This document shows, piece by piece, positions 1 to 10,984 of a stretch of DNA of 64,000 nucleotides. Made by a program: the position numbers and the translations under genes. This stretch comes from Balaenoptera acutorostrata. Taxonomy: Eukaryota; Chordata; Mammalia; Artiodactyla; Balaenopteridae. The stretch is taken from NCBI RefSeq assembly GCF_949987535.1, contig NC_080064.1:131282708-131346707 (forward strand), written 5' to 3'. The notes below the pieces were generated by a model, which was not told the origin of the DNA, did not search any database, and was given only the letters and a program-made list of their open reading frames with translations. Every line of letters begins with the position of its first letter. Position 1 is the stretch's first letter.

Positions 1-944
1 TTTATAGAAATTAATAAATTGATTACATTTATACATTTTAAAGTGATACTCTTAATTGTTTTCCTCTTTTTCTTGACGTCTCCCTCCACTTTCCTCTGTC
101 CCCTTCTCACCCCCACCCCAATAATCTAAAAGGTATTCACTACTGAAATCCCAGTGACTTAACACAATAAAAATTTGTCACTTATTTCAAATCTGATGAA
201 GGTAAGGTGGTCCTCTTCCAATTTGTAACTATATCATCTGGAACATATGACCTTCAAGATCACTATACAAGAAAAGAGTTTTTAACTATTTTGGCCTGCA
301 GGTGACACACAAATTCTACTGACAGACCATTAGCTGAATTAGTCACAAAGCCCCAGCTAAACTGTAAAACAGGCTGCAAAATCAAGGCAGCTCATGGAGT
401 ATGTAGTGGGCACTGTCATTGTGACAAGTAGCCCGTTTTCTCCTTCCTTTCCACAGTCAATGTCTTCTCAAAAGAGACAACAAAAGTCCTATTCAGGTGC
501 TGCCTCCATCTCAGAGTCCAGGATGTAAATTAGTATCTCCATCAAGACTGGAGAACTTTGAACTAAATACCCAAGTCATCTTCATACCCCAACCCTGCTG
601 CTCAAGATGTTAATAAATAATGTTGGAACAGTGAACAGCCCCCATTTTGAAAGGGAAGAATGGAAGATACACAGCGGTCACTGGTCCTCAGAAGTTCTGA
701 AGTCCTCTGGCCAGGCGATATGAACGCCTCCTAGCTGGCATGGGGATGTGTGTGTGGGACAGCACCTTGGTCAGCCCCCAGTTCTGCTCTCTGAATCTTC
801 TCTGTCCACTGTTCTCAATAACCTTTGTTTTCCCATACACCTGAAAAAGTCATTTAGGGAATATACCGTCCTTGGAACTATATACCTTTCTCAGTCTACT
901 TTCTGCTTGCAGAAGTTTGAGGCCCTAATTGCCTGGTTTTTTAA
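1..944. other. Intergenic sequence, no gene recognised
   Basis: No exon, RNA gene or well-preserved mobile element is recognised here. Part of the stretch (about 139-410) belongs to an interspersed repeat also found near 4.9 kb and listed separately. The 71-codon frame at 748-963 has no recognisable motif and is treated as chance. Confidence 0.6.
139..410. repeat. Old interspersed repeat, family not assigned (copy A)
   Basis: This stretch aligns by eye with 4911-5220. Both carry 'CTTAACA', then 77-78 bases later 'CATCTGGAACAT', then a 'CCCCA..CTAA' block. The matched order and spacing indicate two copies of one dispersed family. I cannot name the family from memory with certainty. Confidence 0.5.
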
Positions 945-2465
945 GAGATTTATGGTGATATAATTGATATATAAGTTGCCCATATTTAAAATATAATTTG
1001 ATAGGTTTTGGCATATGTTTACATTGAGAAATCATCATATTCAGACAATAAACATATCCATCACATATAAAAATTTCCTCAAGCCCCTTAGAATTCTTCT
1101 CCACCTCCCCTTTCTGCCTCCCTCATCCTTAGGCAATAACTGATCTGCTTTCTAGATCATTTCATTTTCTAAAATTTTATATACATGGACTTTATATATA
1201 GTGCGTGCTTTTCTTTTTTTGGTCTGTTTTCTTTTACTCAGCATGATTATTTCGATATTCATGCATGCTGTACAGCAGGCATGAACATCTCATTCCTTTT
1301 TATTACTGAGTAGTATTTCATCATATTCCCCTGTTAATAGATATTTGGGTTGTTTCTAGTTTTCGAATATTACCAATACAGCTGCTATGACACTCAAGAA
1401 CAAGTCTTTTTATGGGAATATAAATTTATTTGTCTTGCTTAAAAACCTAAGCGTAGAACAACTAGGTCATATGGTTGCTGTATTTTTAAGTTTCAAAATC
1501 CCACCAAGCTGTTATCCAAAGTAATTGCACCATTTTACACTTCCACCAGCAGTATATGAGAGTTTCAATTTCTCCACTTCCACAACACTTAGTATGGTCA
1601 GTCTTTTTAATTTCAAACTTTCTGATAGGTGTGTAACATGATCTTCTTGTGGTTTGGACTTATATTTCAAAAATGGCCAATGACTTTGAACTTCTTTTTG
1701 TGTACTTATTTGCCATCAGCATCTCTCCTTTGGTGAAGTGTCATTTATACACTTTGGCCTTTTTTGATTGGGCTGTTTCTTTTCTTATTGAATTTGGAGA
1801 GTTCCTTCTATATTCTGGATATAAATCCTTTATCAGATATATGATTTTTAATCATTTTCACTCAGCCAGAGGCTTGTCTTCTCATAGTAGTATCTTTCAA
1901 AGAGCAGAAATTCTTAATTTTGATGGTCCAATTTTTCAATTTTTTTCTTTTGTGGGTCATGCTTTTGTTTTGTCTTCTTTAATTTTTTTTTTTTTTAATT
2001 TTTGCTGCACTGTACAGCATGCAGGATCTTAGTTTCCTGACCAGGGATGGAACCCGTGCCCCCTGCATTGGGAGCATGGAGTCTTAACCACTGGACCGCC
2101 AGGGAAGCTCCTGGATCATGCTTTTGATGTTATATCTAATAAATCTTTTCCTAACTGAAGGTCATAAAGATTCCATGCATTGCTTTTATCGAGTGTCTTA
2201 TAGTTGTAGGTATTACACTTAGGTTTATGATCAATTTGAGTGATTTTAATATGTATATGGATGGAAGTTATCCCTCCACCATACACACACATATAGATTT
2301 TCAATTGTTCTAGCACCTTTTAACATTATGAATTGTCTTTCTTTATCTCTAATATTTCTTACCTTAAAGTATCATTCGCCTTATATTAATATAATCACTC
2401 CTGCTCTCATAATTTTTATCAAATTTGTAATTGTTTTGACCATTATTTTTAGCATTATTTCTTTT
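945..2465 (-). mobile_element. L1M/HAL1-type LINE remnant, antisense, ORF2 C-terminal and 3' portion
   Basis: Read on the minus strand this matches the well-known 3' half of mammalian L1. Landmarks in + orientation are 'TTTTTATTACTGAGTAGTAT' near 1297, the 'GCTGCTATGA' stretch near 1381 and the 'CCAGCAGTATATGAGAG' segment near 1546. The frames are broken, so no protein is made. A CHR-2 SINE interrupts it at 1968-2112. The part from about 2330 to 2465 corresponds to sequence that normally lies well upstream in ORF2, so most of the endonuclease/RT region seems deleted. With 2767-4135 it could form one internally deleted element, although separate insertions are also possible. Confidence 0.8.
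1968..2112 (-). mobile_element. CHR-2-type tRNA-derived SINE, antisense
   Basis: In + orientation it begins with a T-rich tail and ends 'CCAGGGAAGCTCC', the complement of a SINE head. It includes the tRNA-like box B region ('GGGATGGAACCCGTGCC'). Flanking copies of 'GGRTCATGCTTTTG' near 1954-1967 and 2114-2127 look like its target-site duplication. It sits inside the older antisense L1. CHR-family SINEs are restricted to cetaceans, hippos and ruminants. Confidence 0.9.
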
Positions 2466-2469
2466 TCTT

Positions 2470-2766
2470 TTTTTTTAAATTAATTAATTAATTTATTTAT
2501 TTTTGACTGTGTTGGGTCTTCGTTTCTGTGCAAGGGCTTTCTCTAGTTGCGGCAAGCGGGGGCCACTCTTCATCCCGGTGCGCGGGCCTCTCACTGTCGT
2601 GGCCTCTCTTGTTGCGGAGCACAAGCTCCAGACACGCAGGTTCAGTAGTTGTGGCTCATGGGCCTAGTTGCTCCGCGGCATGTGGGCTCTTCCCAGACCA
2701 GGGCTCAAACCCGTGTACCCTGCATTGGCAGGCAGATTCTCAACCAATGCGCCACCAGGGAAACCC
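2470..2766 (-). mobile_element. CHR-1-type SINE, antisense
   Basis: Full-length CHR-1-like SINE on the minus strand: a T/A-rich tail at the left, the internal 'CTTTCTCTAGTTGCGGCAAG' block, and the head 'GCGCCACCAGGGAAACCC' at the right. The near-identical flanks 'GCATTATTTCTTTT' (about 2452-2465) and 'ACATTATTTCCTTT' (about 2769-2782) mark the target-site duplication. The 103-codon frame at 2528-2839 is a by-product of this SINE and not a gene. Confidence 0.92.
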
Positions 2767-4135
2767 TAACATTATTTCCTTTAAAAAATTTCTGTCCCTC
2801 CCCTCCTCTCTTTGGGGACTAGAATCACGTGTATATTAGGTTGCTTAAAATTATACCACAACTAACTGAAGCTCTGTTCATCCTTTTTTCAATAACTTTT
2901 TTTCCTCTCTGTGATTCATTTTGAATTATTTCTATTGCTATGTCTTCTAATTCACTAATCCTTTCCTCTGCAATATCTAATCTACCATTAATCCTGTCCA
3001 GTGTATTTTTCATCTTTGACATTGTAATTTTCATTTTAAGAAGTTCAGCTTGGTTCTCTTTTATATCTTCCATGTTTCTGATTTACATATTCAAGCTTTT
3101 CTCTAGCTTCTTGAACATATAGAATGTACTTATAATTGTTTTTTAAATTAATTTATTTTTTATTGAAGTATAGTTGATTTACAATGTTTTTTTAAATTAA
3201 ATTTTATTGGAGTATAGTTGATTTACAATGTTGTGTTAGTTTCTGCTGTAGAGCAAAGTGACTCATTTATATACATATATATTTTCAGATTCTTTTCCTA
3301 TAATTGTTTCAATATCCTTGCCTATTAATTCTTTCATCTGTATCATTTATGATTTGATTTTGATTAATTGATCTTTTTCCCATATTATCAGCCATTATTG
3401 GTTGCATGCTTGATAATTTTTGATTGCATGCCAGACATTGTGAATTTCACTTTGTTGATGGCTAGGGAGTTTTTCATTTGTTTGTTTTCCTATAAATATA
3501 TTTGAGCTTTATTCTGAGACATATTGTTAAATTATTTGGGAGCAGTTTAATCCTTTGGATCTTGCTTAAAGCTTTGTTAGACATAGTGGTGTTGAGTCAG
3601 GGACTAATTTTTCCTTATCTTGAGACAAAATCCTTCTGAGTACTCTAATCAAAGCTCTATACATTATGAATTTTTTTCACTCTTGCTCACAGGATTTTCT
3701 CTCTAATCCTTTCAGGTGCCTTTTCACTCAGTCTTGGGTATTTCATTACATGCATGTGTTGATCATTAGTTAGCTGAATACTTGAGAAGAACCCTCTACA
3801 GATGTCCAGAATTTTCTCTTTGTGCAGCTCTCTTCTCTCTAGTACTCTGCCTGCAAAATCTAGCCACGTTTTTACTACCCAGGCTCACATCTCTGTCTTT
3901 TCAACTCAGGGAGACTGCCATACTCCACCTGTACTCCTTCATCTGTGCCCTGATTGGAAACTTTTTCTGGGCTTTAAGCTGGAACAATTGTAGGACTCAC
4001 CTACTCTGTCTCCCATTTCTCAAAGATCATTTTTCGTCATTATCTCATGCCTAATGTCTTGAAAATCAATTTTTAATATATTTTCTTGGTTTCTTAGTTG
4101 TCTTATGTGGGATGGTAATTTTTTTTTTTGATGGT
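2767..4135 (-). mobile_element. L1M/HAL1-type LINE remnant, antisense, ORF1-like coiled coil and 5' region
   Basis: The minus strand at 2825-3073 encodes an L1 ORF1-like coiled coil with the core 'GRLDIAEERISELED', typical of ORF1p. Sequence from about 3300 to 4135 matches the 5' part of L1M/HAL1 elements; in + orientation it includes 'GCCAGACATTGTGAATTTCA' near 3430 and 'CTTCTGAGTACTCTA' near 3631. The reading frame does not continue beyond the coiled coil, so it is a fossil. A short, younger L1 3' end is inserted at 3142-3298. Confidence 0.75.
3142..3298 (-). mobile_element. 5'-truncated L1 3' end, antisense, with internal 44-base duplication
   Basis: About 157 bases of L1 3' terminus flanked by an exact 11-base target-site duplication, TATAATTGTTT, at 3131-3141 and 3299-3309. 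The final segment appears twice, at 3161-3187 and 3205-3231, offset by 44 bases, so the element carries two successive 3' termini. Confidence 0.88.
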
Positions 4136-4910
4136 AAGTAGAAGCCTCCATATCTTGATCAAAATCTCACAGTTGGTCTAAGCTACTGGTTTCTTTGGCA
4201 ATGTAGTTCCTTGAAATCTTGGTTGGCTTAACACTTAAAAAATGTAGTAGGCTCCTCATCCACTTGCTCAGTTTCATGTGCCAGTAACCACACTATAAAT
4301 CTTATTGAGGCATAGTTTTCAGATCTGCTTTATGTCTTTGCTTTCTTATCTCTATGCTTGTCTTTCTCAATTTAATAATAGCCACCTAAAGGCTTTCAGG
4401 CTTAAAAGTGAGAAATCTGAATGTGATCACTTATGCCAACAAGGACCTTAATTTTTTTTTTTGTTACTATCTTACACTTTTTGAGGTTGATAAGCAACCA
4501 GTTTTTCCAACCTTGCATGATCCCAAATTTCTCATCTCTGTAATCCTTCTAACTTCTGCTTGAAAATTGGCCTATTTTTTTTTTTTTTGAGTTCATCACT
4601 TTTTTATAAGATTCTGACAAAATCAATTAGCAGTAGCCAATATTCACTACTAATTGTTGTCTTTTCTAATCTCTTCTGCTATGCATGAGGTCTGGCCTAA
4701 TGCCCAAGTTACCATGAGTGATAATTTTACCTTTTCATTTTCTTTTTCTTGGGGGTGGGGGTGGGACACTGTATAACATCAATTTCTATCTTTCTTTCCT
4801 CTGATGTCAATTTTCTCACTGCCGGCTTCACACTAATATGAAGCATATATTTTAGATTTTTAATTTCAGCAACATCTCATTTCAAAATATTAATCACTGG
4901 ATTAAGATAA
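4136..4910. other. Intergenic sequence, A/T-rich, no gene recognised
   Basis: I see only short homopolymer runs and a G-rich patch near 4750-4765, which has only three G-runs. No feature can be named. Confidence 0.55.
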
Positions 4911-5220
4911 TTAATGTAGCTACCATAAGAGAAAAATGCCAAAATCTCTAAGGCTTAACAAAATAAGTTTAATTCTCCTCATGCAAAGTTTAATGTAGAT
5001 TGGCAGTCTTCCTCAGACTTGTAGCTATGCCATCTGGAACATGTAGCCTCCAAGTTTTCCAAGGCAAGGGAAGAGAGAAATGCAGGAAACACATCATTTC
5101 TGAACTGTCTCATTTTTCCTCTCGGTCCATTGGTCAAGATTGTCATGTGGCCCCAACCTAACTCCAAAGATAGTTAGGAAATGTTGGGAAACATAAGGAG
5201 GTAATTGGGAGAAACAAGGG
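4911..5220. repeat. Old interspersed repeat, family not assigned (copy B)
   Basis: Second copy of the repeat at 139-410, in the same orientation. It is longer and better preserved towards the right, with 'GGCCCCAACCTAACTCC' near 5151. The 62-codon minus frame at 4979-5167 lies within it and is not a gene. Confidence 0.5.
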
Positions 5221-5297
5221 GGACATAATGATTAAATAACTCTTCCACAGCATGCTAATAACTTTGTATTGTACCATTCACATTTTCTTTATGGTCA

Positions 5298-5336
5298 CAT
5301 CCTTCCATATATAAACGTATTATATATAGAAGGATG
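5298..5336. repeat. 39-base imperfect hairpin
   Basis: Arms 5298-5314 and 5320-5336 are complementary over 17 bases with one mismatch, around the loop ACGTA. The outer eight bases of each arm (CATCCTTC / GAAGGATG) pair perfectly. It lies in A/T-rich intergenic DNA. Confidence 0.75.
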
Positions 5337-6200
5337 TGCAATGATAGGATTATGTGTATATAATATATGATAGATATAGTTATATACATATAATCGTATC
5401 ATCGTATGTGTATACATAGATATAAAACCTTATCACTGTTTTCTAAAAATAGAATCATATTTATGCTATGTTATCTTTCTTTTTGTTTAGAAGTATCTAC
5501 TGGAAATCTTTCCAAATTAACTTCTAGACCTGTAGTTCATTCATTTTAATGACTCCATAATATTTCCAGGTGTGGTTGTACCATAATTTACTATTTCTAT
5601 ACTGAGGTATATTTACTTTATTAGCTCATTTTTTGTCAGTATCAACTGTGTTTTAATATATCTAATCAAATAAAATTTATTTCTGGAAATTAATGACTTT
5701 TCCCCTCTATGGGATAGATATTAAAGAGTGGGATTTAATGGGTAGAAGTGTACATGTTTTGTTAATTTTAATATTTTGCCAGATTGGTGGTCATAAAGGC
5801 TGAAAAATATTCACATTTTCATGTACAATATATAAGAGAACCCATGTCTCCATGAATGTGACAATAGATGTTTCAATACATTTTAGTTTTGTCAATTTAA
5901 TGGGGAATAAAGAGAATTAGGGAAATGCAAATTAAAGTAAGAATATCTTCATATATTAGTTAGCCATTTGGTTGCCTCTTCATATTCTTTGCTATTGAGA
6001 TTCACATCCCATTTTTGTCAAGTAGTAAGAACTTTTCATAGTCATAGTAAACATCTGGTGATCTTCTGAATTACAAATATTTTTCCCAAATCAATTTTAT
6101 AAATTTTATAAACGTTTTGGGTATATTTCTGCATAATATAAAATATTTAATATTAAAACATATGATATATGATATTTTGTCATTCAAATATTTAAAGCTT

Positions 6201-6218
6201 AAATTAAAATTTTAATTT
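6201..6218. repeat. 18-base A/T-only perfect palindrome
   Basis: Positions 6201-6218 read the same on both strands and contain only A and T. It lies in the decayed L1M stretch, where A/T richness makes such palindromes easy to form by chance. Confidence 0.7.
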
Positions 6219-7121
6219 TAAATTAAAAATAAAAGTTTAATTTTCGTATTATCAAAAAGTCTTTTATACTGCTGAGTCTCTTCTGCTCCTTGATTGTACT
6301 TGTTGTGTACTAGATTTTCTTGCAATATTTTATTATTTTTTTACTTATTTAAGGTTTTAATCCATATGGAATTAATTTTTTCATAAAATAGATTTCAGTT
6401 TTATTTTTTTCAGATGGGTAGCTTTCTGTGCCACACTATTTATTAAATAATTCAGTATTTTTCTTCTTTTCATATATCAAATCATGTATTTTCTGGGATT
6501 CTTTATTTTGTTTTATTGATCTATTTGTTTCTTCCTATGCCTATAACCATACTAATGCAATTTTAACTGTTTACTAATATATTCTGATAGTAAGGCAAGT
6601 CCCTATTCACTATTCACCTTTATCAAAATTTGCTTGGCTATTCTCAAAAATGTTTGCTCCCTTATAAACTTTAAAGTCTTTTTATCCATTTTCCCCAAGT
6701 CTCTGCAAGGATTAAAACCGAGATTATTTTAAATTTAAACAATAATTTTTGGAAAGTTGACACTTTTATTATATCAGATCTTTTCATCAAGGAATGTGGA
6801 AAACTTTTTTAAAATGGTTAGGTAAAAGTTAGTTATGAATCCATCTGTTCCTGGTACTGTTTTTAATGGTAAGTCTTTAATCTTTTGACAATCTCTTCTG
6901 TGGTAATTGATCCATTGCAGTTTTCCTGGGTCTTCTTTGATAATTTTGTTAGGAAATTCTTCTTTTCCTGACTTCAAATTTGTTGTTAAAAGTTTTATGT
7001 AATATTCTTTTATAAGTTTTTCATCTTTTATGAACCTGTGATGTCTCTTTTTAAATTCCTGCAGTTTTGTGAGAAATTTTAATCACATTGCTATTTTTTT
7101 CTTTTTAAAAATCCTATCGGG

Positions 7122-7504
7122 GGCTTCCCTGGTGGCACAGTGGTTGAGAGTCTGCCTGCTAATGCAGGGGACATGGGTTCGCGCCCTGGTCTGGGAGGAT
7201 CCTGCGTGCCGTGGAGCAGCGAGGCCCGTGAGCCACAACTACTGAGCCTGCGCGTCTGGAGCCTGTGCTCCGCAACAAGAGAGGCCACAGTAGTGAGAGG
7301 CCCGCGCACCGCGATGAAGAGTGGCCCCCGCTTGCCGCAACTACAGAGGGCCCTAGCACAGAAACGAAGACCCAACATAGCAATCAATCAATCAATCAAC
7401 AATCAATAAATCTTAAAAAATAAATAAATAAAGTTAGGGATAATTATTAAAAAAAAAAAAAAAAGAACCTATGTCAATGAGAATTAATCCTCCATTAAAA
7501 AAAT
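7122..7504 (+). mobile_element. CHR-1-type SINE with extra 3' sequence before the second target-site duplication
   Basis: The SINE head 'GGCTTCCCTGGTGGCACAG' follows directly after the 13-base sequence AAATCCTATCGGG (7109-7121). The same 13 bases recur at 7505-7517. Between the SINE's first poly(A) run (about 7450-7464) and the right duplication lie about 40 bases of non-SINE sequence ending in a second short A-run. The whole unit therefore appears to have inserted together, as in 3' transduction. Frames at 7091-7409 on both strands are SINE by-products. Confidence 0.88.
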
Positions 7505-7517
7505 AAATCCTATCGGG

Positions 7518-7990
7518 TTTATGTCTTTTCTCATCAGTCCTTTTAATTGAAGAATTAGACCTTTATTTGAACTTGAGGGAAATCTAATATCTGTTTCATT
7601 GCTTCACCTCCTTTTGTGATTTCTTCTTCGAGAACTTCCTTCATTCATATGTGGGGCTCCTGTTCTATCCTCCAAGTTTCTGTGTGTGTGTTTTCCATAT
7701 TTGTGAAATATTATGTTGTGCTTTGAGATATTACTTTTATTTGACATCTCAGGCCACTAATTTGAGTCTAGGTGGTAGCCAACAATTCCATCAACTCATT
7801 TACTGAATTGCTTAGCTCAGAAATTATGATTTCACATACAGGAAGTATTTCAGAACTGCATTTGAATCTTTATGAACTGTCATCTGTCTCCTTCAGCAGC
7901 TGTGTGGGTGTTTTGTGCATTATGATCTATCTTCTTTTTGTAGATTGTTGGGCTCTCCTCAACTGATCACTTTTCATTATGAGCTCATTG
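7518..7990 (-). mobile_element. Continuation of old L1M remnant, antisense
   Basis: The L1M-like A/T-rich sequence resumes after the SINE insertion. Similarity is weak and no coding trace is preserved. The right boundary near 7990 is an estimate. Confidence 0.45.
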
Positions 7991-8454
7991 TCTAGTTATT
8001 GGATTATCTCAAGTTGTCTATAGGCTCTTGCATTGTGGAAGGTGAAGCAGAATTTACAAACAAGAGGCTGACTCTTATTGAAGGACTGTATGAAAACCTT
8101 CCTGCTTCCAGCTATCCTCTCTCTCTTCTAATCCCAGGTATAATGAGAGTTCAACCTTTGCTTTGCTTCTCCTTAGCTCTTGAAGGTCAGAAGACCAGGC
8201 ACATTCACTGATACTAATGCCAAACTTCTTCCAAGGATACATACTGTCTTAGAAACAGGTGCTTTCCAGGTTTCTCAGTCTTCATCTTGGAGATCTCCAG
8301 GCTCTCCAAGACCATATAGAAAAAGCCCTATACAACATTTCTCCTCTGGGTGTCCCATAGAGTTTGGGTTTCACTGGAACATGAGTATATACCAATCAGC
8401 TTCAGTGGTCTGGAGGCTCAGAAAGCAGACTAGACAAAGTTGAAATAACAGGGG
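7991..8454. other. Intergenic sequence, no gene recognised
   Basis: Short open frames on the plus strand (7999-8211, 8180-8443) show no known motif or splice structure. I see no repeat that I can name. Confidence 0.5.
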
Positions 8455-8472
8455 AAAAAAGATACATTCAGG

Positions 8473-8617
8473 GGGACTTCCCTGGTGGTCCAGTGGTTAA
8501 GACTCCATGCTTCCACTGCAGGGGGACACAGGTTCAGTCTCTGGTCTGGGAACTAAGATCCTGCATGCCGCAAGATCCCTCATGCTGCATGGCATGGCCA
8601 GAAAAAAAAAAAAAAAA
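8473..8617 (+). mobile_element. CHR-2-type SINE
   Basis: Starts 'GGGACTTCCCTGGTGGTCC', has the tRNA-like box B 'GGTTCAGTCTCTGG', and ends in a poly(A) run at 8602-8617. The flanks carry an exact duplication, AAAAAAGATACATTCAGG, at 8455-8472 and 8612-8629; the A's overlap the tail. The good preservation suggests a fairly recent insertion. Confidence 0.93.
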
Positions 8618-8631
8618 GATACATTCAGGTT

Positions 8632-10160
8632 ACCACCTTCCTAGAAACTTCCCACTATTTTCTATAGAAATTATGGAAATTGAGAGAACACAGTGACAGA
8701 GTGATGAGGACTGTGAAAAACTGGGCACTCCACTCAATTATTGCCAACTAGGAAAGAAAACCCTGTGTTGCCATATCTACCCATTTTTTTCAAAAGCAGT
8801 CATAAATCCAGAATTTTATGTAATATCTTCCCATTTCAAAATATCAATGACTTGTTCAAATTTATTTTGTAAATACTTTGTGAGCCAAAACAAGTATGTC
8901 TGTAAGTTGAATTTAGCCTATAGGCTCCGAGGTTAGGATCTCTGGAGTAGATGGTACTCTGGACAATAGATGGGTATCTCTGACTTTGAAGTTCTGCATC
9001 ATGGAGGGAAACTGTCATGCCTTCTCTTGAGGCAAGCTCCTTGAGGCAGATCCACATTCTCTACTTAGTTTTGCATTCCCCAAAGTTCCAAGTACAGCAT
9101 AAGGTATGCACAGGACATTTCATACATGTTTATGGAATGAGGAAAGACAACTCTTGGTGCCATCGTCAGAGACTAATGGATCATTGCTCTGGCTTTTGTA
9201 AAAATAAACAGTACTGCAGTTACGGAAGCTGCTAATGTGACAACTGAAAATGTAAGAGGGATGAGGCATGGGGTCATGAAAAACAAATTCCCTGAAATTC
9301 CTTTTCAGGTAAGTTGGATGTACAATGACAAGTTTTATACAAGACCAGAATATTTTCAACTGTCCACCTTTTCCGTGGCAAAGAGTTAGCTGGATAATGC
9401 TTAATGAATGAGGAAGACAGAAAGTTTTGTCCCAACCATGTGGATGTGAAGATTTCATACAATCACCTTAATGCAAAGCTTTGTCTAGTAAGGCAGTCTG
9501 AGGATGAACTCAGAACAATGGATTTTCATTATTTTTCTATTTGCCATGCTTCTCTATGAGACCTTTGTAAGGAAAGGAAAACAAGAAAATCATTGTTCTG
9601 TATTATACAAGCATGGAGTCTGAATACTATAATGCTGAAGAAATGGTTGTCTGAGATGAGAACTCAAACATGATTTTAAAATTGGAGGGAGAAAGGCCCA
9701 AAATCCAAGTTTTGAATTGCAAATCTACTTAATCTTTGATTGGGCTCTGATGGTCCATTCACCATAGTGCTGCTTCTATTAACCTGAGACCTATTCCTAA
9801 TTACAACCTGCTTTTGGTGTTCCTGGATGACATCAAGATGTGTGGGATTAATAGTCAATAACAGGCACACTGCGGAACAATTGTAGCAAAACACTGCGTT
9901 CCCTCAAGAGCATGGAGGGTGATTTCCTGGGTCAAAATATTAATGTCTAGACTTTCAAGGCTGTTGTTATTATTCTGGGGAAAAAAAAAAAAGCATCATT
10001 CTACTGAGTCAACAGACCATCCTGGATTTATCATTGAACTCAACTCATTTTACTCTCTAATTTAAAATTTCTTTGTTTCTCTCTGACAGTTTGAAAACAT
10101 ACTACTATTAACCTAAAAGAGTATTGGATCCACTTATACATGATAGAAATATAATGTGTA
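8632..10160. other. Intergenic sequence, mostly unique
   Basis: Apart from an L2-like end at about 9025-9145 (listed), no repeat or gene is recognised. Overlapping frames around 9017-9462 on both strands are short and lack motifs. Confidence 0.5.
9025..9145 (+). mobile_element. L2-like LINE 3' end fragment
   Basis: The order 'GCTCCTTGAGGCAG...' then 'CCAAGTACAGCATAAGGTATGC' then 'TTTATGGAATGAGG' follows the usual L2 3' terminus (start of a 'GTAAGCTCCTTGAGGGCAG' block, then '...TGCCTGGCACATAGTAGG', then '...TTGAATGAATG'). It is highly diverged. Confidence 0.5.
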
Positions 10161-10175
10161 TAATAATATTACACA

Positions 10176-10542
10176 GGGCTTCCCTGGTGGCGCAGTGGTT
10201 AAGAATCCACCTACCAATGCAGGGGACACAGGTTCGAGCCCTGGTCCGGGATGATCCCACATGCCGCAGAGCAACTAAGCCCATGCACCACAACTACTGA
10301 GCCTGAGCTCTAGACCCTGCGAGCCCCAACTACTGAAGCCTGTGTGCCACAACTATTGAAGCCCGCGCGCCTAGAGCCTGTGCTCTGCAACAAGAGAAGC
10401 CACCGCAATGAGAAGCCTGTGCACTGCAACAAAGAGTAGCCCCCGCTCTCAGCAACTAGAGAAAACCTGGGTGCAAGCAAAGACACAATGCAGCCAAAAA
10501 AAAAAAATTAAATAAAATGAATAAATAAATTTAAAAAAAAAA
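10176..10542 (+). mobile_element. CHR-1-type SINE, full length
   Basis: The head 'GGGCTTCCCTGGTGGCGCAG' and box B 'GGTTCGAGCCCTGG' are intact, with the CHR-1 internal blocks, an A-rich tail and an exact 15-base target-site duplication (TAATAATATTACACA at 10161-10175 and 10543-10557). This is the best-preserved SINE in the window and the strongest single sign of the cetacean/hippo/ruminant lineage. Confidence 0.96.
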
Positions 10543-10864
10543 TAATAATATTACACATTTATTTATAATCTGTCTACTTTCAAAGAAAGGATTTGAGGTG
10601 GGCTATTCAGAGTAAATGAAAGAGATTCAATCAGCCCTTTCCATCTGGGAATTTAAGAATCTAAGTGTACCCCAAAAATGCCAAATATGGCAATTTTCTC
10701 CAGGACTGTCACATTGCCCTACTTCCAAAGATATGACACCCAAAGAGTTCACAGCTGCGCTGTCATCACAAGTTTAAATTTGACACTGGTGATATCAAAA
10801 CCATGGAAAATAATTTTTTAAAAGTATCACAGCTGAGTTTATGGATTACTTGTCATTAAGAAAT

Positions 10865-10913
10865 AAGCTCCAGAAAAAAATAAAGAAAAAAAAAAAAAAA
10901 GAAAGAAGCTCCA
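10865..10913. repeat. A-rich tract flanked by an 8-base direct repeat
   Basis: A run of mostly A is bracketed by AAGCTCCA at 10865-10872 and 10906-10913. This looks like a target-site duplication around a poly(A) tail with no body. A chance repeat beside a simple A-tract cannot be excluded. Confidence 0.45.
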
Positions 10914-10984
10914 CGGAGTTTGATAGAGACTACTGACATTAAAGGCTGCTCAGTGAAGGAAATTTATTAAAGAATCAGCTGTGT

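Larger units (their letters stand above)
5240..7108 (-). mobile_element. Old L1M remnant, antisense, with ORF2 reverse-transcriptase trace
   Basis: The minus strand at 6774-6977 encodes 'KTVPGTDGFITNFYLTILKK', which resembles the 'PGPDGF..EFYQ' region of L1 ORF2 reverse transcriptase. The surrounding A/T-rich sequence fits antisense L1M. The coding sequence is decayed. Boundaries are approximate, and the left 1 kb is assigned with less certainty than 6.4-7.1 kb. Confidence 0.65.

Noticed and set aside
2528..2839. 103-codon plus frame
   Set aside because: It is the complement of a CHR-1 SINE; the protein is the usual by-product of this repeat.
4750..4765. G-quadruplex
   Set aside because: Only three G-runs are present where four are needed.
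7091..7409. Frames of 74-98 codons on both strands
   Set aside because: All lie inside a CHR-1 SINE.
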